Shown: in pieces, positions 14,835 through 24,844 of the stretch | Position numbering within the stretch: the first letter of the stretch is position 1 | Layout of the letters: each line of letters begins with the position of its first letter | DNA from: UMGS1474 sp050946775 | Lineage (GTDB): Bacteria > Bacillota > Clostridia > Oscillospirales > Acutalibacteraceae | Length of the DNA: 31,356 bases | Direction of reading: 5' to 3' | NCBI GenBank assembly: GCA_050946775.1 | Contig: JBMNVL010000008.1 | Span: forward strand, 1 to 31,356 | Translations under genes and position numbers: made by a program | Notes under the pieces: generated by a model | Database searches by the model: none | Seen by the model: only the letters and a program-made list of their open reading frames with translations | What the model was told of the DNA's origin: nothing

Positions 14835-17800
14835 ATGCTTCACGAAAAACAGATCAACAAGACCGTCAGCAAATTGAGGGACTTGTACAAACGACTGGAT
14901 CCGTTTTTGTTTCACACCGAGGATACCGTCGCGATGGAGAGCTATCCCACGATGGATTCCCTCTTCGCTCCGCCGACCGACGTGACCTATACCCGGTCAA
15001 AGAGGGCGACCATTGGGGCTGTGAAAAGCAGTACAACTGGCTGCGCGGCTCCTACACCGTCCCCGAACGGCTGGCGAACACGCCGCTTTACTTCCAGCCT
15101 CATTTCGGCGGGTACGAGGGACTGCTGTTCGTCAACGGCCAGCCCTACGGCAACTTTGCCACCAAATTCGCGGTCGCCTGTCACGGCAACCACTATTCGC
15201 CCCGGTTCACCGCCGGCGCGCCGGCAGGGGAGACCTTCCGGCTGGATATCGAGGCTTACGCCGGCCACACGGTCGAGGGATGCTTCCCTTACTGTCCGGT
15301 GGAAAAACGGTCTTACCGCTACACCTTCGGCAGCTTCGATATCTGCACCCGCAACGATCTGGTCACCGACTTCTGCTGTGATCTGCGCACCCTGCTGGAG
15401 CTGTGGGAGATCCTGCCCGAGGAAAGCTACCAAAAAGCCAGGATCGCCAACGCCTTCCTCGAGATGCATCCGGTGGTGTATTATTCGCTGGACACCGTTT
15501 CGTGGGACGAGGTGGAGGAGGCGCTGCGTCAGGCGCGGCGGATCATGGCGCCGCTGCTGGCGGAGCAAAACGCTCCCGTGGCGCCGCGAGCCGGATTGAT
15601 CGGCCACAGCCATATGGATACCGCCTGGCTGTGGGAGATGGACGAGACCATCAAGAAATGCGCCCGCACCTATTCCAATCAGATGAATCTGATGGACATC
15701 GATCCCGATTACACCTTTATGCAAAGCTCGGCGTACCATCTCAAATGGATGGAAATGTATTACCCGTCTTTGTTTGAGCGGATCAAGGAGCGGATCGCCG
15801 AAGGGCGCTACGAGCCAAACGGCGGCGCTTACGTCGAAAGCGACGGCAACATCCCCGGCGGCGAATATTTCATCCGCCAGTTTTTGTGGGGGATCCGCTA
15901 CACCCGTGAAAAATTCGGGTATTCCTCCAACGCCTACTTCCTGCCCGATTCCTTCGGGTTCAGCGCGGCGCTGCCGCAGATCCTCCGGGGATGCGGCTTG
16001 CCCTATTTCCTCACCACCAAGGTGGGGTGGAGCGACACCAACAAATTCCCTTACGACACCTTCTATTGGGAGGGGATCGACGGCTCGCGGGTGTTCACCC
16101 ATTTCAACTGCACCGAGGGCGGACCCACTCCCAAGAATCTGATTCCCCGCATGGATATGCGGCAAAAAGGGGTGGTCGACGCCCGGCTGATGTCCTTCGG
16201 ACACGGCGACGGCGGCGGCGGTCCGGAGCCCATCATGCTGGATATGGCCAAACGGGTAAAGGATCTGCAAAGCGTACCCCGCACCGCCTACACCACGGTT
16301 GGCCGGTTCATGGAGGAGCTGGAGGAGAGCGCCGTCGACCCCAACGTCTACCGCGGCGAGCTGTATCTGGAGCTCCACCGGGGCACCTACACCAACCAGC
16401 ATACCATCAAGCGCAACAACCGCAAAGCGGAGATCGCCATCCACAACGCCGAGCTGTACACCGTGCAAAAGGCGATCCGGGAAGGCGCCGAGGCGACGGA
16501 AGACGCCATCGCTCCGCTGCTCGAGCCGCTGCTCGTCAACCAGTTCCACGACATTCTGCCCGGCACCTGCCTGGCGCCGGTCCACGACCGGTCGATCCGG
16601 GAAACCACCGCTTCCATCGAGGGAGCGCGGGCGCTGACGGCGTCGCTTTTGGCCGGCAAACCGGCCAGGGCGGTCACGGTGTCCAACCCGGTGGATATTT
16701 CCCGGGCGGACGTGATCGAGATGCCGGTGCCCGAAGGCGGTTACGTCGAGGGCGCGCGGCAGCAGATCGTCACCCTCCGGGACGGCAGCCGGGTGCTGCG
16801 GGTCGCCGGCGTGGCGCTGGAGCCCTTTGAGACCAGGACCCTGCCGCTGCGCGACGGCGTTTACACCCCCGGGGAATCGCCCTTCCGGTTTGACGGCAAG
16901 ACGCTGATCACCCCGCTGGCGGAGATCGTCTTCGACGACAACGGCGGCATCGCTTCCCTGATTGACCGCGCAAGCGGCCGGCAGGTGCGGGGCGAGGGGC
17001 TGGCGCTGAACACCTTCCTGTTCGGCGAGGACGTACCCCACGCCTGGGACAACTGGGACATCGACGGCGATCTGGAAAGAAAGCTCACCCCCTGCGCGGC
17101 GCTCGAATCCTTCGAGCCGGTCGCCGACGGGGAAGTGGAGTTCCGTATCCGGGCGGTCTGGCGGCTGTCGGAAAAGACCCGGATCCATCAGGACATCATC
17201 TTCTACGCCGATTCCCCGCGGATCGACTTCGATACCGCCATCGACTGGCATTCGCCCCACCGGTTCCTTAAGACCGCGTTCGATCTGGCGATCCGTGCCG
17301 ATTACGCCACCCAGGAGATCCAGTTCGGCTGTCTCCACCGGCCGACCGGCCGCAACACCAGTTGGGACCAGGCCCGGTTCGAGGTGGTCAACCACAAGTA
17401 CACCGATCTGTCGGAGACCCGCTTTGGCGCGGCGATCCTCAACGACTGCAAATACGGCGTCAGTCTGTTGAACAACCGGGTCGCCCTGTCGCTGCACAAG
17501 GGCGGGTGCAAGCCCGACCCCTGCGGGGACGAGGGGTATCACGAATGCGTCTACGCGCTGCTGCCTCATACCGGCGCCTTCGCGGCGGACACGGTGGTCG
17601 CGCCGGCCTACGCCCTCAACAACCCGGTGCTGGTCACCGCGGGAGAGACGGCGTTTGCCGCACCGCTTACCACCGACTGCAACCATGTGATCGTCGAGAC
17701 GATCAAGCCCTGTGAGGACGGCGGACGGGCGTTCATCGCCCGGCTGTACGAATGCGAAGGCAGCCACGCCGAGGCGACGCTGCAAACTGGGTTTGCCCCG

Positions 17801-17920
17801 AAAAAGGCGGCGCTGACCGATATGCTGGAATGCGAGCAGGCGCCGCTTGAGGGAGAAAACGGCCGCTATCCGCTTTCCTTCCGTCCGTTTGAGATCAAAA
17901 CGATCCGGTTTTGGTACTGA
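14835..17920 (+). CDS. GH38 alpha-mannosidase, interrupted by a one-base frameshift
   Basis: The ATG at 14835 follows AAAGGA and the previous stop by 15 nt. The first 53 codons (MLHEKQINK to TDVTYT) are in one frame. From 14993 all family similarity continues in another frame (PVKEGDHWGCEKQYNWL) to the stop at 17920. One extra C in the CCC at 14992-14994 would restore a 1028-residue protein, normal for bacterial class II mannosidases. As written, translation from the ATG ends at 15599 with no catalytic part. In restored numbering: GHSHMDTAWLWE has the zinc-binding His258 and Asp262 (with His260 between), LPDSFGF carries the likely nucleophile Asp372, and NQFHDILPGT carries the zinc ligand His572. 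The enzyme removes alpha-mannose from glycan ends. There is no signal peptide, so it is cytoplasmic and would act on imported oligosaccharides. Sequencing or assembly error, a recent mutation, or slippage are all possible. Confidence 0.85.
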
Positions 17921-17991
17921 TCCCTTTGGTACGATGGCCGCAAGGCTGTGTTGATATATTGACTCTTTGAACTGAAAGGCAGGTTAATAAG

Positions 17992-20900
17992 GTGAAAGCA
18001 TGGATGAAACTGCTGGCGCTCTTGATGACGCTGTGCATTCTGGTGATGAGCTTTGCTGCTTGCAACAAGACTCAACCCAAACCGGAGCCTGAGCCGGAGC
18101 CGACCGAGACCGAACCGGCAGGTGACGACGACGGCGACGACATCGACGACGATGACGACTACGACGATGACGACGACTACGATGACGACGACTGGGACGA
18201 TTGGGACGACTGGGACGATTGGGACGACGATTGGGACGACTACGACGACGATGTCGATGAAGAGCCCGAACCCGATCTGGTCGAGATCGCCATGGAGCGT
18301 GCCAAGCCCCGCGTGGTCAAGGTCGGCGGTGAAAACGTCTCCTTCCTGCTCTCGCCGCTGGATCTGGGCGCCGATCGCAACGGGCAGAAGGACTGCACCG
18401 AAGAGATCAACGCCTGTCTGGAGGCGGTCAGCTCGATGGGCGGCGGCGTGGTGTTCCTGCCCGCCGGCTACTATCGCTGTGAGACCAACGAGATCCTGAT
18501 CCCCTCGGGCGTTACCCTGCGGGGCGTCTGGATGGATCCCGACAAAAACAACATGAACACCACCAACCGTGGCACCGTGCTGATGGCCTATCAGACCCAC
18601 GCGGCCGGTGAATCGCTGGAAAGCGAGATCGCGTTCATCACCATGCGCTCGGCGGCGGTGCTGCGCAACATCAGCGTCTGGTATCCCGAGCAGAGCGCGA
18701 CCAACCCGCAGATCTATCCCTACACCATCAAGGGCTCGGGCCACACGGTGGTCAACAACGTCACCCTGTACAACTCCTACCGGGGCTTCTACAACTCCGG
18801 CTGTTCGTCGATGCTGATCCGCGGCTTCTACGGCACCATCCTCAACCAGGGTATCTTCGGCTCGGAAGCGTACGATATCCCGCGTATCGAGAAGGTGCGC
18901 ATCGACACCAAGTACTGGGAGCAGAGCGGTCTGCCCAATTCCCCGAAGGCGGCGGCCGATCGCAACTATCTCGAGAACTACACCCGCCAGAACGTGGTCG
19001 GCATCAAAGCCGGCCGTCAGGACTGGGGTTACTGGTACGATATCTACGAGAACAACGTCCGCTACGGCGTTATGCTGGTGGACGGCAACGATTCCATCGG
19101 TAAGCTGGTGGTCAAGAACGCCAAGGTCGGCGTCTACATCGAGAACATCAGCTATCCCGGACTGGAGATCTCCTATTCGGATATCGACGCCAGCCAGGCG
19201 GGCGTCTACTACATCACCGACGGCAACGAGACGCTGTCGATCTCCGGCACCACCTTCCGCAACTCGGACAACGCGATCCGCGCCGTCTACACGGCGGACT
19301 ACGGCATCGCCCTCAACGAGTGCACCTTTGAGAACTGGCAGGACTACGCGGTCAATGCCGACGCCGGCCATCTGAACGTCTCCAACTCCACCTTCAACAC
19401 CAATAAGACCACCTTCAAGGTGGGCCGCAAGGTGGGCCAGGCGGTGCTGGTGGGCAACACCTTCAAGAACACCGGCGCGCTGTTCACCGGCCCCGGCTGG
19501 AGCGAAGCCGATAGCCGGATCGTGCGGGACGATACCAACACGGAGATCATCCGCCGCGCCGACAAGTACGACTACGAATTCGCCCCGATCCGCACCGCGG
19601 CCTCCACCAAGGTCTTCGACGTGGCGGATTACGGCGCCAAGGGCGGCTCCATCATGAGCGGCCAGAACATCCTCGACGAGACCGGCGCCAAGGTCAAGGA
19701 CGCCACCGCGGCGATCCAGGCGGCGCTTAACGCGGCCGGCAAGGCCGGCGGCGGAATCGTCTTCCTGCGGGGCGAGTACTACCGCATCGACGGCGCGCTG
19801 ACCGTGCCGACCGGCGTCGAGCTGAAGGGCTCCTTCGACGGCGCTCACTACGGCAACGGCACCACCAACGGCACCCACCTGATGGTTTACGGCGGCAAGG
19901 GCAACGCCAAGGGCAAGCCCGCCGTGACCCTGCAGCCCAAGGCCGGCATCAACGGCGTGACCTTCCACTATCCCGAGCAGGGCCTCAGCGACATTGCGGT
20001 CAAGACCGAGGAAAAGGTCAAGGTCTATCCCGCCGCTATCCGGGCCAACAAGGGCACCTGGATTCTCAACGTCTGCTTCAACGCCACCTATCAGGGCATC
20101 GACGCGATGACCAACGCCTGCGACGGCATCGTCATTTCCGACGTGACCGGCTGCGTGATGAAGAACACCATCACCATGGGCCACGGCACCAACGGCGGCT
20201 GGATCCAGAACTGCCACCTCAACTATTCCAGCTGGAACGGCAACTATCCCATCTCGCCCAACGGCGACGCTTCGGGCAACAAGATCGGTCAGGACGACGA
20301 CGGCACGCCCATCTGGCAGACCCGCGACAGCATGCTCAGCGAGTACGCCACCCGCGCGGTCACCGGCGTGATTTTGGGCGACTGCAAGAACGTCAAGATG
20401 AACTCCTGCTTCAACATCACCATCTGCACCCAGTTCAAGTTCATCAAAGACCCCTACACCGGCGGCTCTTACGTCGGCAACATCTGGGGTTTCGCGTTCG
20501 ACGCCTGCCACGAGGGCATCTACTGCGAATCGGGTAACGCGCAGGTCAACTTCTACGAGTCGATGGGCGTGTTCAACCAGGGCTACAACCGCGCGATGGG
20601 CGCCGGCTACAACGTGCGCACCACCAAGGACTTCACCGGCACCGTCGGCGTGTGGAACACCGACTCCTGGAGCCCGAACTCCCGCGGTATCGCTTACGTT
20701 GAGGGCGGCACCGTCAACTACGTCCACTGCTTCCCCTGGTGCGTGTACAACGGCCAGTGCTTCGCCGGCGGCGAGCTCAACGTGCTGGGCACTTCCTTTG
20801 TGGCCAACAACCACTCCAGACGGGCGGCTACCGAGCTGGCGGATCATCTGGGTTACGTCCCGCGGGAAGGCCATACCACCGAGGAATTCCTCGCGCTGGA

Positions 20901-21096
20901 TTGGGTCAAGGCGCAGGGCGTCACGGCGGACAACTTTGAAACCGCTCAGCTGCGTATCCCCGACGTGATCTACCACGCCGGCTCCAAGGGCAAGGTCATC
21001 GGCTCGATGGCCTGCAAGGGCACCGACCTGAACATCTGGATCGAGGAAGGCGCCAACGTCGAGAAGAAGCTCAACGGCTTCGAGTATGCCTATTGA
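17992..21096 (+). CDS. Secreted lipoprotein with tandem pectate-lyase-superfamily beta-helices (GH55-like layout)
   Basis: 1034 residues. The GTG start has an AGG ribosome-binding site 8 nt upstream; an ATG four codons later is an alternative. The signal ends in FAAC with Cys24 as the probable lipidation site. A P-E-P-E-P segment and then a very acidic Asp/Trp/Tyr tether (about 45-90) follow. The first right-handed beta-helix begins near 105 (SPLDLGADRNGQKDCTEEIN, then GGGVVFLPAGYYR). The second begins near 540 (KVFDVADYGAKGG, then AAIQAALNAAGKAGGGIVFLRGEYYR). Two such Pectate_lyase_3 starts in one chain are characteristic of GH55 beta-1,3-glucanases, but other tandem beta-helix proteins exist and no catalytic residue can be assigned here. 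It would cut or bind polysaccharide at the membrane surface. It is the last gene before a strong terminator and probably shares a transcript with the GH38 gene 71 bp upstream. Confidence 0.85.
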   Translation: MKAWMKLLALLMTLCILVMSFAACNKTQPKPEPEPEPTETEPAGDDDGDDIDDDDDYDDDDDYDDDDWDDWDDWDDWDDDWDDYDDDVDEEPEPDLVEIAMERAKPRVVKVGGENVSFLLSPLDLGADRNGQKDCTEEINACLEAVSSMGGGVVFLPAGYYRCETNEILIPSGVTLRGVWMDPDKNNMNTTNRGTVLMAYQTHAAGESLESEIAFITMRSAAVLRNISVWYPEQSATNPQIYPYTIKGSGHTVVNNVTLYNSYRGFYNSGCSSMLIRGFYGTILNQGIFGSEAYDIPRIEKVRIDTKYWEQSGLPNSPKAAADRNYLENYTRQNVVGIKAGRQDWGYWYDIYENNVRYGVMLVDGNDSIGKLVVKNAKVGVYIENISYPGLEISYSDIDASQAGVYYITDGNETLSISGTTFRNSDNAIRAVYTADYGIALNECTFENWQDYAVNADAGHLNVSNSTFNTNKTTFKVGRKVGQAVLVGNTFKNTGALFTGPGWSEADSRIVRDDTNTEIIRRADKYDYEFAPIRTAASTKVFDVADYGAKGGSIMSGQNILDETGAKVKDATAAIQAALNAAGKAGGGIVFLRGEYYRIDGALTVPTGVELKGSFDGAHYGNGTTNGTHLMVYGGKGNAKGKPAVTLQPKAGINGVTFHYPEQGLSDIAVKTEEKVKVYPAAIRANKGTWILNVCFNATYQGIDAMTNACDGIVISDVTGCVMKNTITMGHGTNGGWIQNCHLNYSSWNGNYPISPNGDASGNKIGQDDDGTPIWQTRDSMLSEYATRAVTGVILGDCKNVKMNSCFNITICTQFKFIKDPYTGGSYVGNIWGFAFDACHEGIYCESGNAQVNFYESMGVFNQGYNRAMGAGYNVRTTKDFTGTVGVWNTDSWSPNSRGIAYVEGGTVNYVHCFPWCVYNGQCFAGGELNVLGTSFVANNHSRRAATELADHLGYVPREGHTTEEFLALDWVKAQGVTADNFETAQLRIPDVIYHAGSKGKVIGSMACKGTDLNIWIEEGANVEKKLNGFEYAY
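18124..18252 (+). repeat. Acidic low-complexity coding repeat (Asp-Asp-Trp / Asp-Asp-Tyr)
   Basis: Codons for residues 45-87 of the lipoprotein are almost all GAC/GAT, interrupted by Tyr and then by Trp at residues 68, 71, 74, 77 and 81, an in-frame nine-base repeat of the GAC-GAY-TGG type. It lies between the lipid anchor and the first beta-helix. Confidence 0.85.
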
Positions 21097-21122
21097 TCAC
21101 CTGCTTTCACCTGCCTATAACG

Positions 21123-21158
21123 GGAACTCCATTCGAGAGGATGGAGTTCCTCTTTTTT
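21123..21158 (+). terminator. Rho-independent terminator of the hydrolase cluster
   Basis: Perfect 10-bp stem GGAACTCCAT (21123-21132) and ATGGAGTTCC (21141-21150), 8-nt loop, then TCTTTTTTG. It starts 26 bp after the stop of the beta-helix lipoprotein gene. Confidence 0.9.
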
Positions 21159-21187
21159 GTAAAAACCCGGTAGTTTTCGGAAAACGG

Positions 21188-21216
21188 TAGACACGTACCC
21201 GAAAAAATGGTATAAT
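21188..21216 (+). promoter_or_regulatory. Sigma-A promoter for the first dockerin esterase gene
   Basis: TAGACA (21188-21193), a 17-bp spacer and a perfect TATAAT (21211-21216). Transcription would begin near 21223, giving a leader of about 45 nt to the ATG at 21270. Confidence 0.75.
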
Positions 21217-21269
21217 GACCCGGAACGGAAAGCGCCGGCTTTCCACGTGAAGAAAGGGAGGAACGCGCA

Positions 21270-24200
21270 ATGAAAACAGCAAAACGCCTGCTGGCCGTTT
21301 GCCTGGCGGTGCTGATCGCTCTGCCGATGGCGATCTGGACCGTGTCGGCCGACGACGAGGTCACCACCCCGCCGCACAAGGTGCTGGCCACGATTTTGGA
21401 TCGCGGCAGCGCCAACGCCAACAGCAACGGCTACCAGGTGTCCGACAACGACAACCATATCAACGTTACGGCGATGGATCCCACCATCACCAACGACGAT
21501 CTGGCGGTCTTTTTGAACATTTACATCGAAAACCGGGACAATCCCGACGAATTCCACATTTTTGAGGATTCCCAGGGCCAGGTCCAGTTCGTCAGCTCCA
21601 TTGAGCAGAACGACGGGGTTTGGACCTATTACCAGACCTGCTGGAACTGGAACAAAACCAACCCGCTGGGACTGCACACCGGCTGGAACTCGGTGCAGCT
21701 CAACTTTGCCACTACTCCGAAAGAGGAAGGCATCGCGGCAAACGTCAGCAACATCGATATCACCAACATCAACAACTTCCGGGTGGCGTGGTGGAACATC
21801 GCCAACATGGATGAGTACGACCATTACCGCATCCGGGTGGCCGACGTGGTGCTGATGGATACCCGGTATGAGCCGGAAAGTGAGCCGGTTTACGAAAACA
21901 CCGAGCCGCTGGTCGGCGCCTGGTCGACGCTGGACGGCAACACGGTGTACACCACCACCAACAACTATCCCGGCGGCACGCCGGTACTGAATACCGGCAA
22001 CCACACGGCCGACGGCGGCAAGATCGATCTGACGGGTCACGATCCCGAAAAGCTGTATCTGTCGATGGATCTGTACATCGTGAACAAAACCAATCCCGAC
22101 AAGGTGGGGGACTACTTTACCTCCAGCCAGATCCGGCTGAGCACCCCCGGGAAGGAGGGCAATGCCTATTTCTATTCCCGCACCCATTATCCCGACGTCA
22201 AGACCGGCGAGTGGAACCATCTGATGATGCCCTTCTCGACGCTGGTCAATCCCGATCGGATCGACTGGTCCAATCTGGTCAACTTCTATATGTACTACGA
22301 CTCGGTTAACCATCCGTCCGAGGCGGGCGACACCTTCGAGATGATGGTGCGCAACGTGCAGGTGATCGATATCACCAACGCACCGGTGGAGATGGAATTG
22401 CCCACTCTGTTCGGCGACGGAATGATCTTCCAGCAGAACAAGCCCTTCAAGGTTTGGGGTAAAGCTGAAGCGGCCGATACCGTGACCGCCACCCTCAAAA
22501 AGGGCGACGAGACGGTGCAGGCGCTCGATCCCGTTACGGTGGATGAAAACGGCGAGTGGAGTGTCACCTTCGACGCCTTGCCCGGCGGTTACGACGCCTA
22601 TTCCATCGAGCTGGTCAACAAAAACGCCGCGGGCGAGCCCCGCAGCGAAAAGGTCATTCGCGACGTCGTTTTCGGCGAGGTTTGGGTGGCCGGCGGCCAG
22701 TCGAATATGCAGCTGTCGGTCAATGACGACGTCAACAAGAGCGCGATTTTGGCCGAAGCCACCAACCACAACGTGCGCATCTATCTGGAGCCCACCTATC
22801 CGGTTGCCGCCGACGGCAAACAGCCGCTGGATCCGCTGTTCAGCGTGCCCGGCGCCCGCTGGGGCTTCGGTGACGTCCCGACCGACGTGGTCGGCGCTTC
22901 GTCGGTGGGTTACAACTTTATCGTCGAGATGCAGCAAAAACTGGATATGCCGGTCGGTCTGCTGAACACCGCCGTGGGCGGCAGCGTGATTGAGGCGTGG
23001 GTCTCCCGTGAGACCGTCGCCGCCGACAACGCTTACCGCAACTTCCTTGACGACGCCAACAAATACTGCGACGCTTTCTGGTGGCCGTCCCAGGCCAACC
23101 GCCAGTCCACCCTGTACAACGCCAAGATCGGCCCGCTGGCCGGTTACAACGCCGCCGGCGCCATCTGGTATCAGGGCGAAAGCAACCGCAACGATATCGG
23201 TATGTACAGCCACGCGCTGGAGCTGGTGCAGAAGGACTGGAGCGCCGTCTTCGGATGGGGCGAAGAGGAAATGCCCCTGCTGTATACCCATATCGCGCCT
23301 TACTACTACGGCGACAAGACCAACTATTCCTCTCCCTACACCGTGCTGGGCTACTTTGCCGAGGAGATCGCCAAAGCGGCCGCCGATCATCCCGACTCGA
23401 TGGGTCAGATCGCCATCTACGATCTGCCGCTGGTTCACTGGCATGAGGACGGCCGTTCGGGCGGCGCCATCCATCCCAACGACAAACGCCCGGTTTCGGC
23501 GCGGCTGGCGATGATCGCCGAAAACCTGGTCTACGGCGGCGAGGGTGAAACCACCGCTCCGACCTTCAAGAGCATGACCGCGCGGGATAACGCTTTGTAC
23601 CTCACCTTCGACCACGTCGGCGACGGGCTGATTATCAGCAACGACGCTCTCAACCTGCAGGGCTTCACCGTGGCCGGGGCAGACGGGATCTATATCCCCG
23701 CTCAGGCCGAGATCGTCGGCAAGGACACCGTCAAGGTGTACTCGAAAAAGCTGGCCGATCCCCAGAACGCCACCTACGCCTTCACCAGCTTCAACGTCGA
23801 AGGCAACCTGGCGGCCTCCAACGGCCTGACCGCCATCCCCTTCCGCACCGACAAGGAAACAGTGGACGCCAACCTGTTCTACGACCACAACTGGATGTAC
23901 GCCGACGGCGAGCTCTGGGTGTCGGGCACCAAAGAGCAGATCCGCGACGAGGCCGATTTCTATGACGTGTGGGCGACCGGCGACGCGGCGCACAGCTTCG
24001 ACGCCGAGCTCAAGAGCGAAGGCAAGGCGTCGCTGAAGATCGATTACACCGGCACCGGTGCGACGGCTGAGCCTCAGTTCGCCGCCTGGCGGAACATGAA
24101 CGCGCCGCAGTTTGCCAATTTCTCCTGCCTGTCGGTCGATCTGCAAAACCCCGACGCGCGGACAAAGACGGTCAAGCTGGCGCTGGTATCGGGCGGCAAA

Positions 24201-24632
24201 ACCTACTATTCCGCCCAGACCGCCACGCTGGCGGCGAACAGCGATTTCGCTTCCTACGATTTTTCGCTGACCCAGCTGGATAACGCCGACGGCACTCCCT
24301 TTACCGCCAACGCGGCCGATATCCTCGCCGCCGCGACCGCCCTGCGGTTCGAGGTGAGCGATACCGCCGCCGGTACGGTGCGGCTGGACAACGTCCGCTT
24401 CGCCACCTCGATGGACGACGTCGTGATCGGCGGCGGACTGCTGGGCGACGTGGACCAAAACGGCATCGTTACCGCGGCCGACGCGCTGATGGCGCTGCAG
24501 GCGGCGACCGGCAAGATCACCCTGACCGACGCCCAGGCCGCCGTGGCCGACGTCGACGGCCAATCCGGTGTCACCGCTGCCGATGCGCTGCTGATCCTCC
24601 AGTTCGCCACCGGCAAAATCACCGCTTTCTAA
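21270..24632 (+). CDS. Secreted SASA-family carbohydrate acetylesterase with C-terminal dockerin
   Basis: 1120 residues. The ATG lies 7 nt after GGGAGGA and opens a signal peptide (about 1-27, ending SADD). Residues about 35-205 and 220-375 are two beta-sandwich domains. From 378 (ELPTLFGDGMIF) the sialate O-acetylesterase-like (SASA) region begins. GGQSNM holds the nucleophile Ser478, IWYQGESN is the second block with Glu637, and IHPNDKRPVSARLA holds the catalytic His735. Residues about 850-1050 form another beta-sandwich. The last 64 residues are a type I dockerin pair: GDVDQNGIVTAADALMALQ and ADVDGQSGVTAADALLILQ, with Asp at loop positions 1, 3 and 12 in each. The enzyme should remove O-acetyl groups from sialic acid or from plant or microbial polysaccharides (CE20 enzymes share this fold) while docked to a cohesin partner. 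It stands alone between its own promoter and terminator. Confidence 0.9.
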   Translation: MKTAKRLLAVCLAVLIALPMAIWTVSADDEVTTPPHKVLATILDRGSANANSNGYQVSDNDNHINVTAMDPTITNDDLAVFLNIYIENRDNPDEFHIFEDSQGQVQFVSSIEQNDGVWTYYQTCWNWNKTNPLGLHTGWNSVQLNFATTPKEEGIAANVSNIDITNINNFRVAWWNIANMDEYDHYRIRVADVVLMDTRYEPESEPVYENTEPLVGAWSTLDGNTVYTTTNNYPGGTPVLNTGNHTADGGKIDLTGHDPEKLYLSMDLYIVNKTNPDKVGDYFTSSQIRLSTPGKEGNAYFYSRTHYPDVKTGEWNHLMMPFSTLVNPDRIDWSNLVNFYMYYDSVNHPSEAGDTFEMMVRNVQVIDITNAPVEMELPTLFGDGMIFQQNKPFKVWGKAEAADTVTATLKKGDETVQALDPVTVDENGEWSVTFDALPGGYDAYSIELVNKNAAGEPRSEKVIRDVVFGEVWVAGGQSNMQLSVNDDVNKSAILAEATNHNVRIYLEPTYPVAADGKQPLDPLFSVPGARWGFGDVPTDVVGASSVGYNFIVEMQQKLDMPVGLLNTAVGGSVIEAWVSRETVAADNAYRNFLDDANKYCDAFWWPSQANRQSTLYNAKIGPLAGYNAAGAIWYQGESNRNDIGMYSHALELVQKDWSAVFGWGEEEMPLLYTHIAPYYYGDKTNYSSPYTVLGYFAEEIAKAAADHPDSMGQIAIYDLPLVHWHEDGRSGGAIHPNDKRPVSARLAMIAENLVYGGEGETTAPTFKSMTARDNALYLTFDHVGDGLIISNDALNLQGFTVAGADGIYIPAQAEIVGKDTVKVYSKKLADPQNATYAFTSFNVEGNLAASNGLTAIPFRTDKETVDANLFYDHNWMYADGELWVSGTKEQIRDEADFYDVWATGDAAHSFDAELKSEGKASLKIDYTGTGATAEPQFAAWRNMNAPQFANFSCLSVDLQNPDARTKTVKLALVSGGKTYYSAQTATLAANSDFASYDFSLTQLDNADGTPFTANAADILAAATALRFEVSDTAAGTVRLDNVRFATSMDDVVIGGGLLGDVDQNGIVTAADALMALQAATGKITLTDAQAAVADVDGQSGVTAADALLILQFATGKITAF

Positions 24633-24637
24633 TCCGT
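24471..24637 (+). repeat. Dockerin-coding DNA repeat, copy 1
   Basis: This 167-bp stretch matches 28634-28800 with about eight substitutions counted by eye, mostly third-codon, and the match runs a few bases past the stop codon. A more diverged third copy is at 31147-31308. The similarity is far higher than between the rest of the host genes. Confidence 0.85.
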
Positions 24638-24650
24638 TGTCTCCAAAAGA

Positions 24651-24690
24651 CGCCTGCCGGTCAACAGACCGGCAGGCGCCTTTCCTTTTC
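24651..24690 (+). terminator. Rho-independent terminator after the first dockerin esterase gene
   Basis: Perfect 12-bp stem CGCCTGCCGGTC (24651-24662) and GACCGGCAGGCG (24667-24678) with an AACA loop, then CCTTTCCTTTTC. Confidence 0.85.
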
Positions 24691-24776
24691 TGATACCGGA
24701 TTAAAACCGCCAGATGAGAATATGGCGAAAAGCGCAAACAGAAAACCGAATTATTGGCGAGAACAGGATGGGGAAA

Positions 24777-24787
24777 TGTGATAAAAT
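24777..24787 (+). promoter_or_regulatory. Possible extended -10 promoter for the second dockerin esterase gene
   Basis: TGTGATAAAAT contains an extended -10-type TGn followed by GATAAA (4/6). The best -35 match, TTGGCG at 24754-24759, is spaced 20 bp away, which is too far for a good promoter. Confidence 0.3.
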
Positions 24788-24844
24788 GACGATGGAAGCG
24801 GACCGCTCTGCCGGTCGAAACGTCAATAGAAAGAGGGATGATCC

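Noticed and set aside
18124..18252. CRISPR-like or transposon-like repeat at the acidic stretch
   Set aside because: The repeat is short, in frame and lacks spacers or flanking inverted repeats; it is a coding low-complexity tract.
17866..20976. Minus-strand open frame of 1036 codons opposite the beta-helix lipoprotein
   Set aside because: Val/Asp/Gly/Ala-rich shadow composition; the sense frame has two clear pectate-lyase-superfamily starts.
21090..24737. Minus-strand open frame of 1215 codons opposite the first dockerin esterase
   Set aside because: It would cross both flanking terminators and the promoter; the sense strand carries complete SASA and dockerin motifs. The same reasoning removes the minus-strand frames at 14987-17785, 26198-28726 and 29365-31323.
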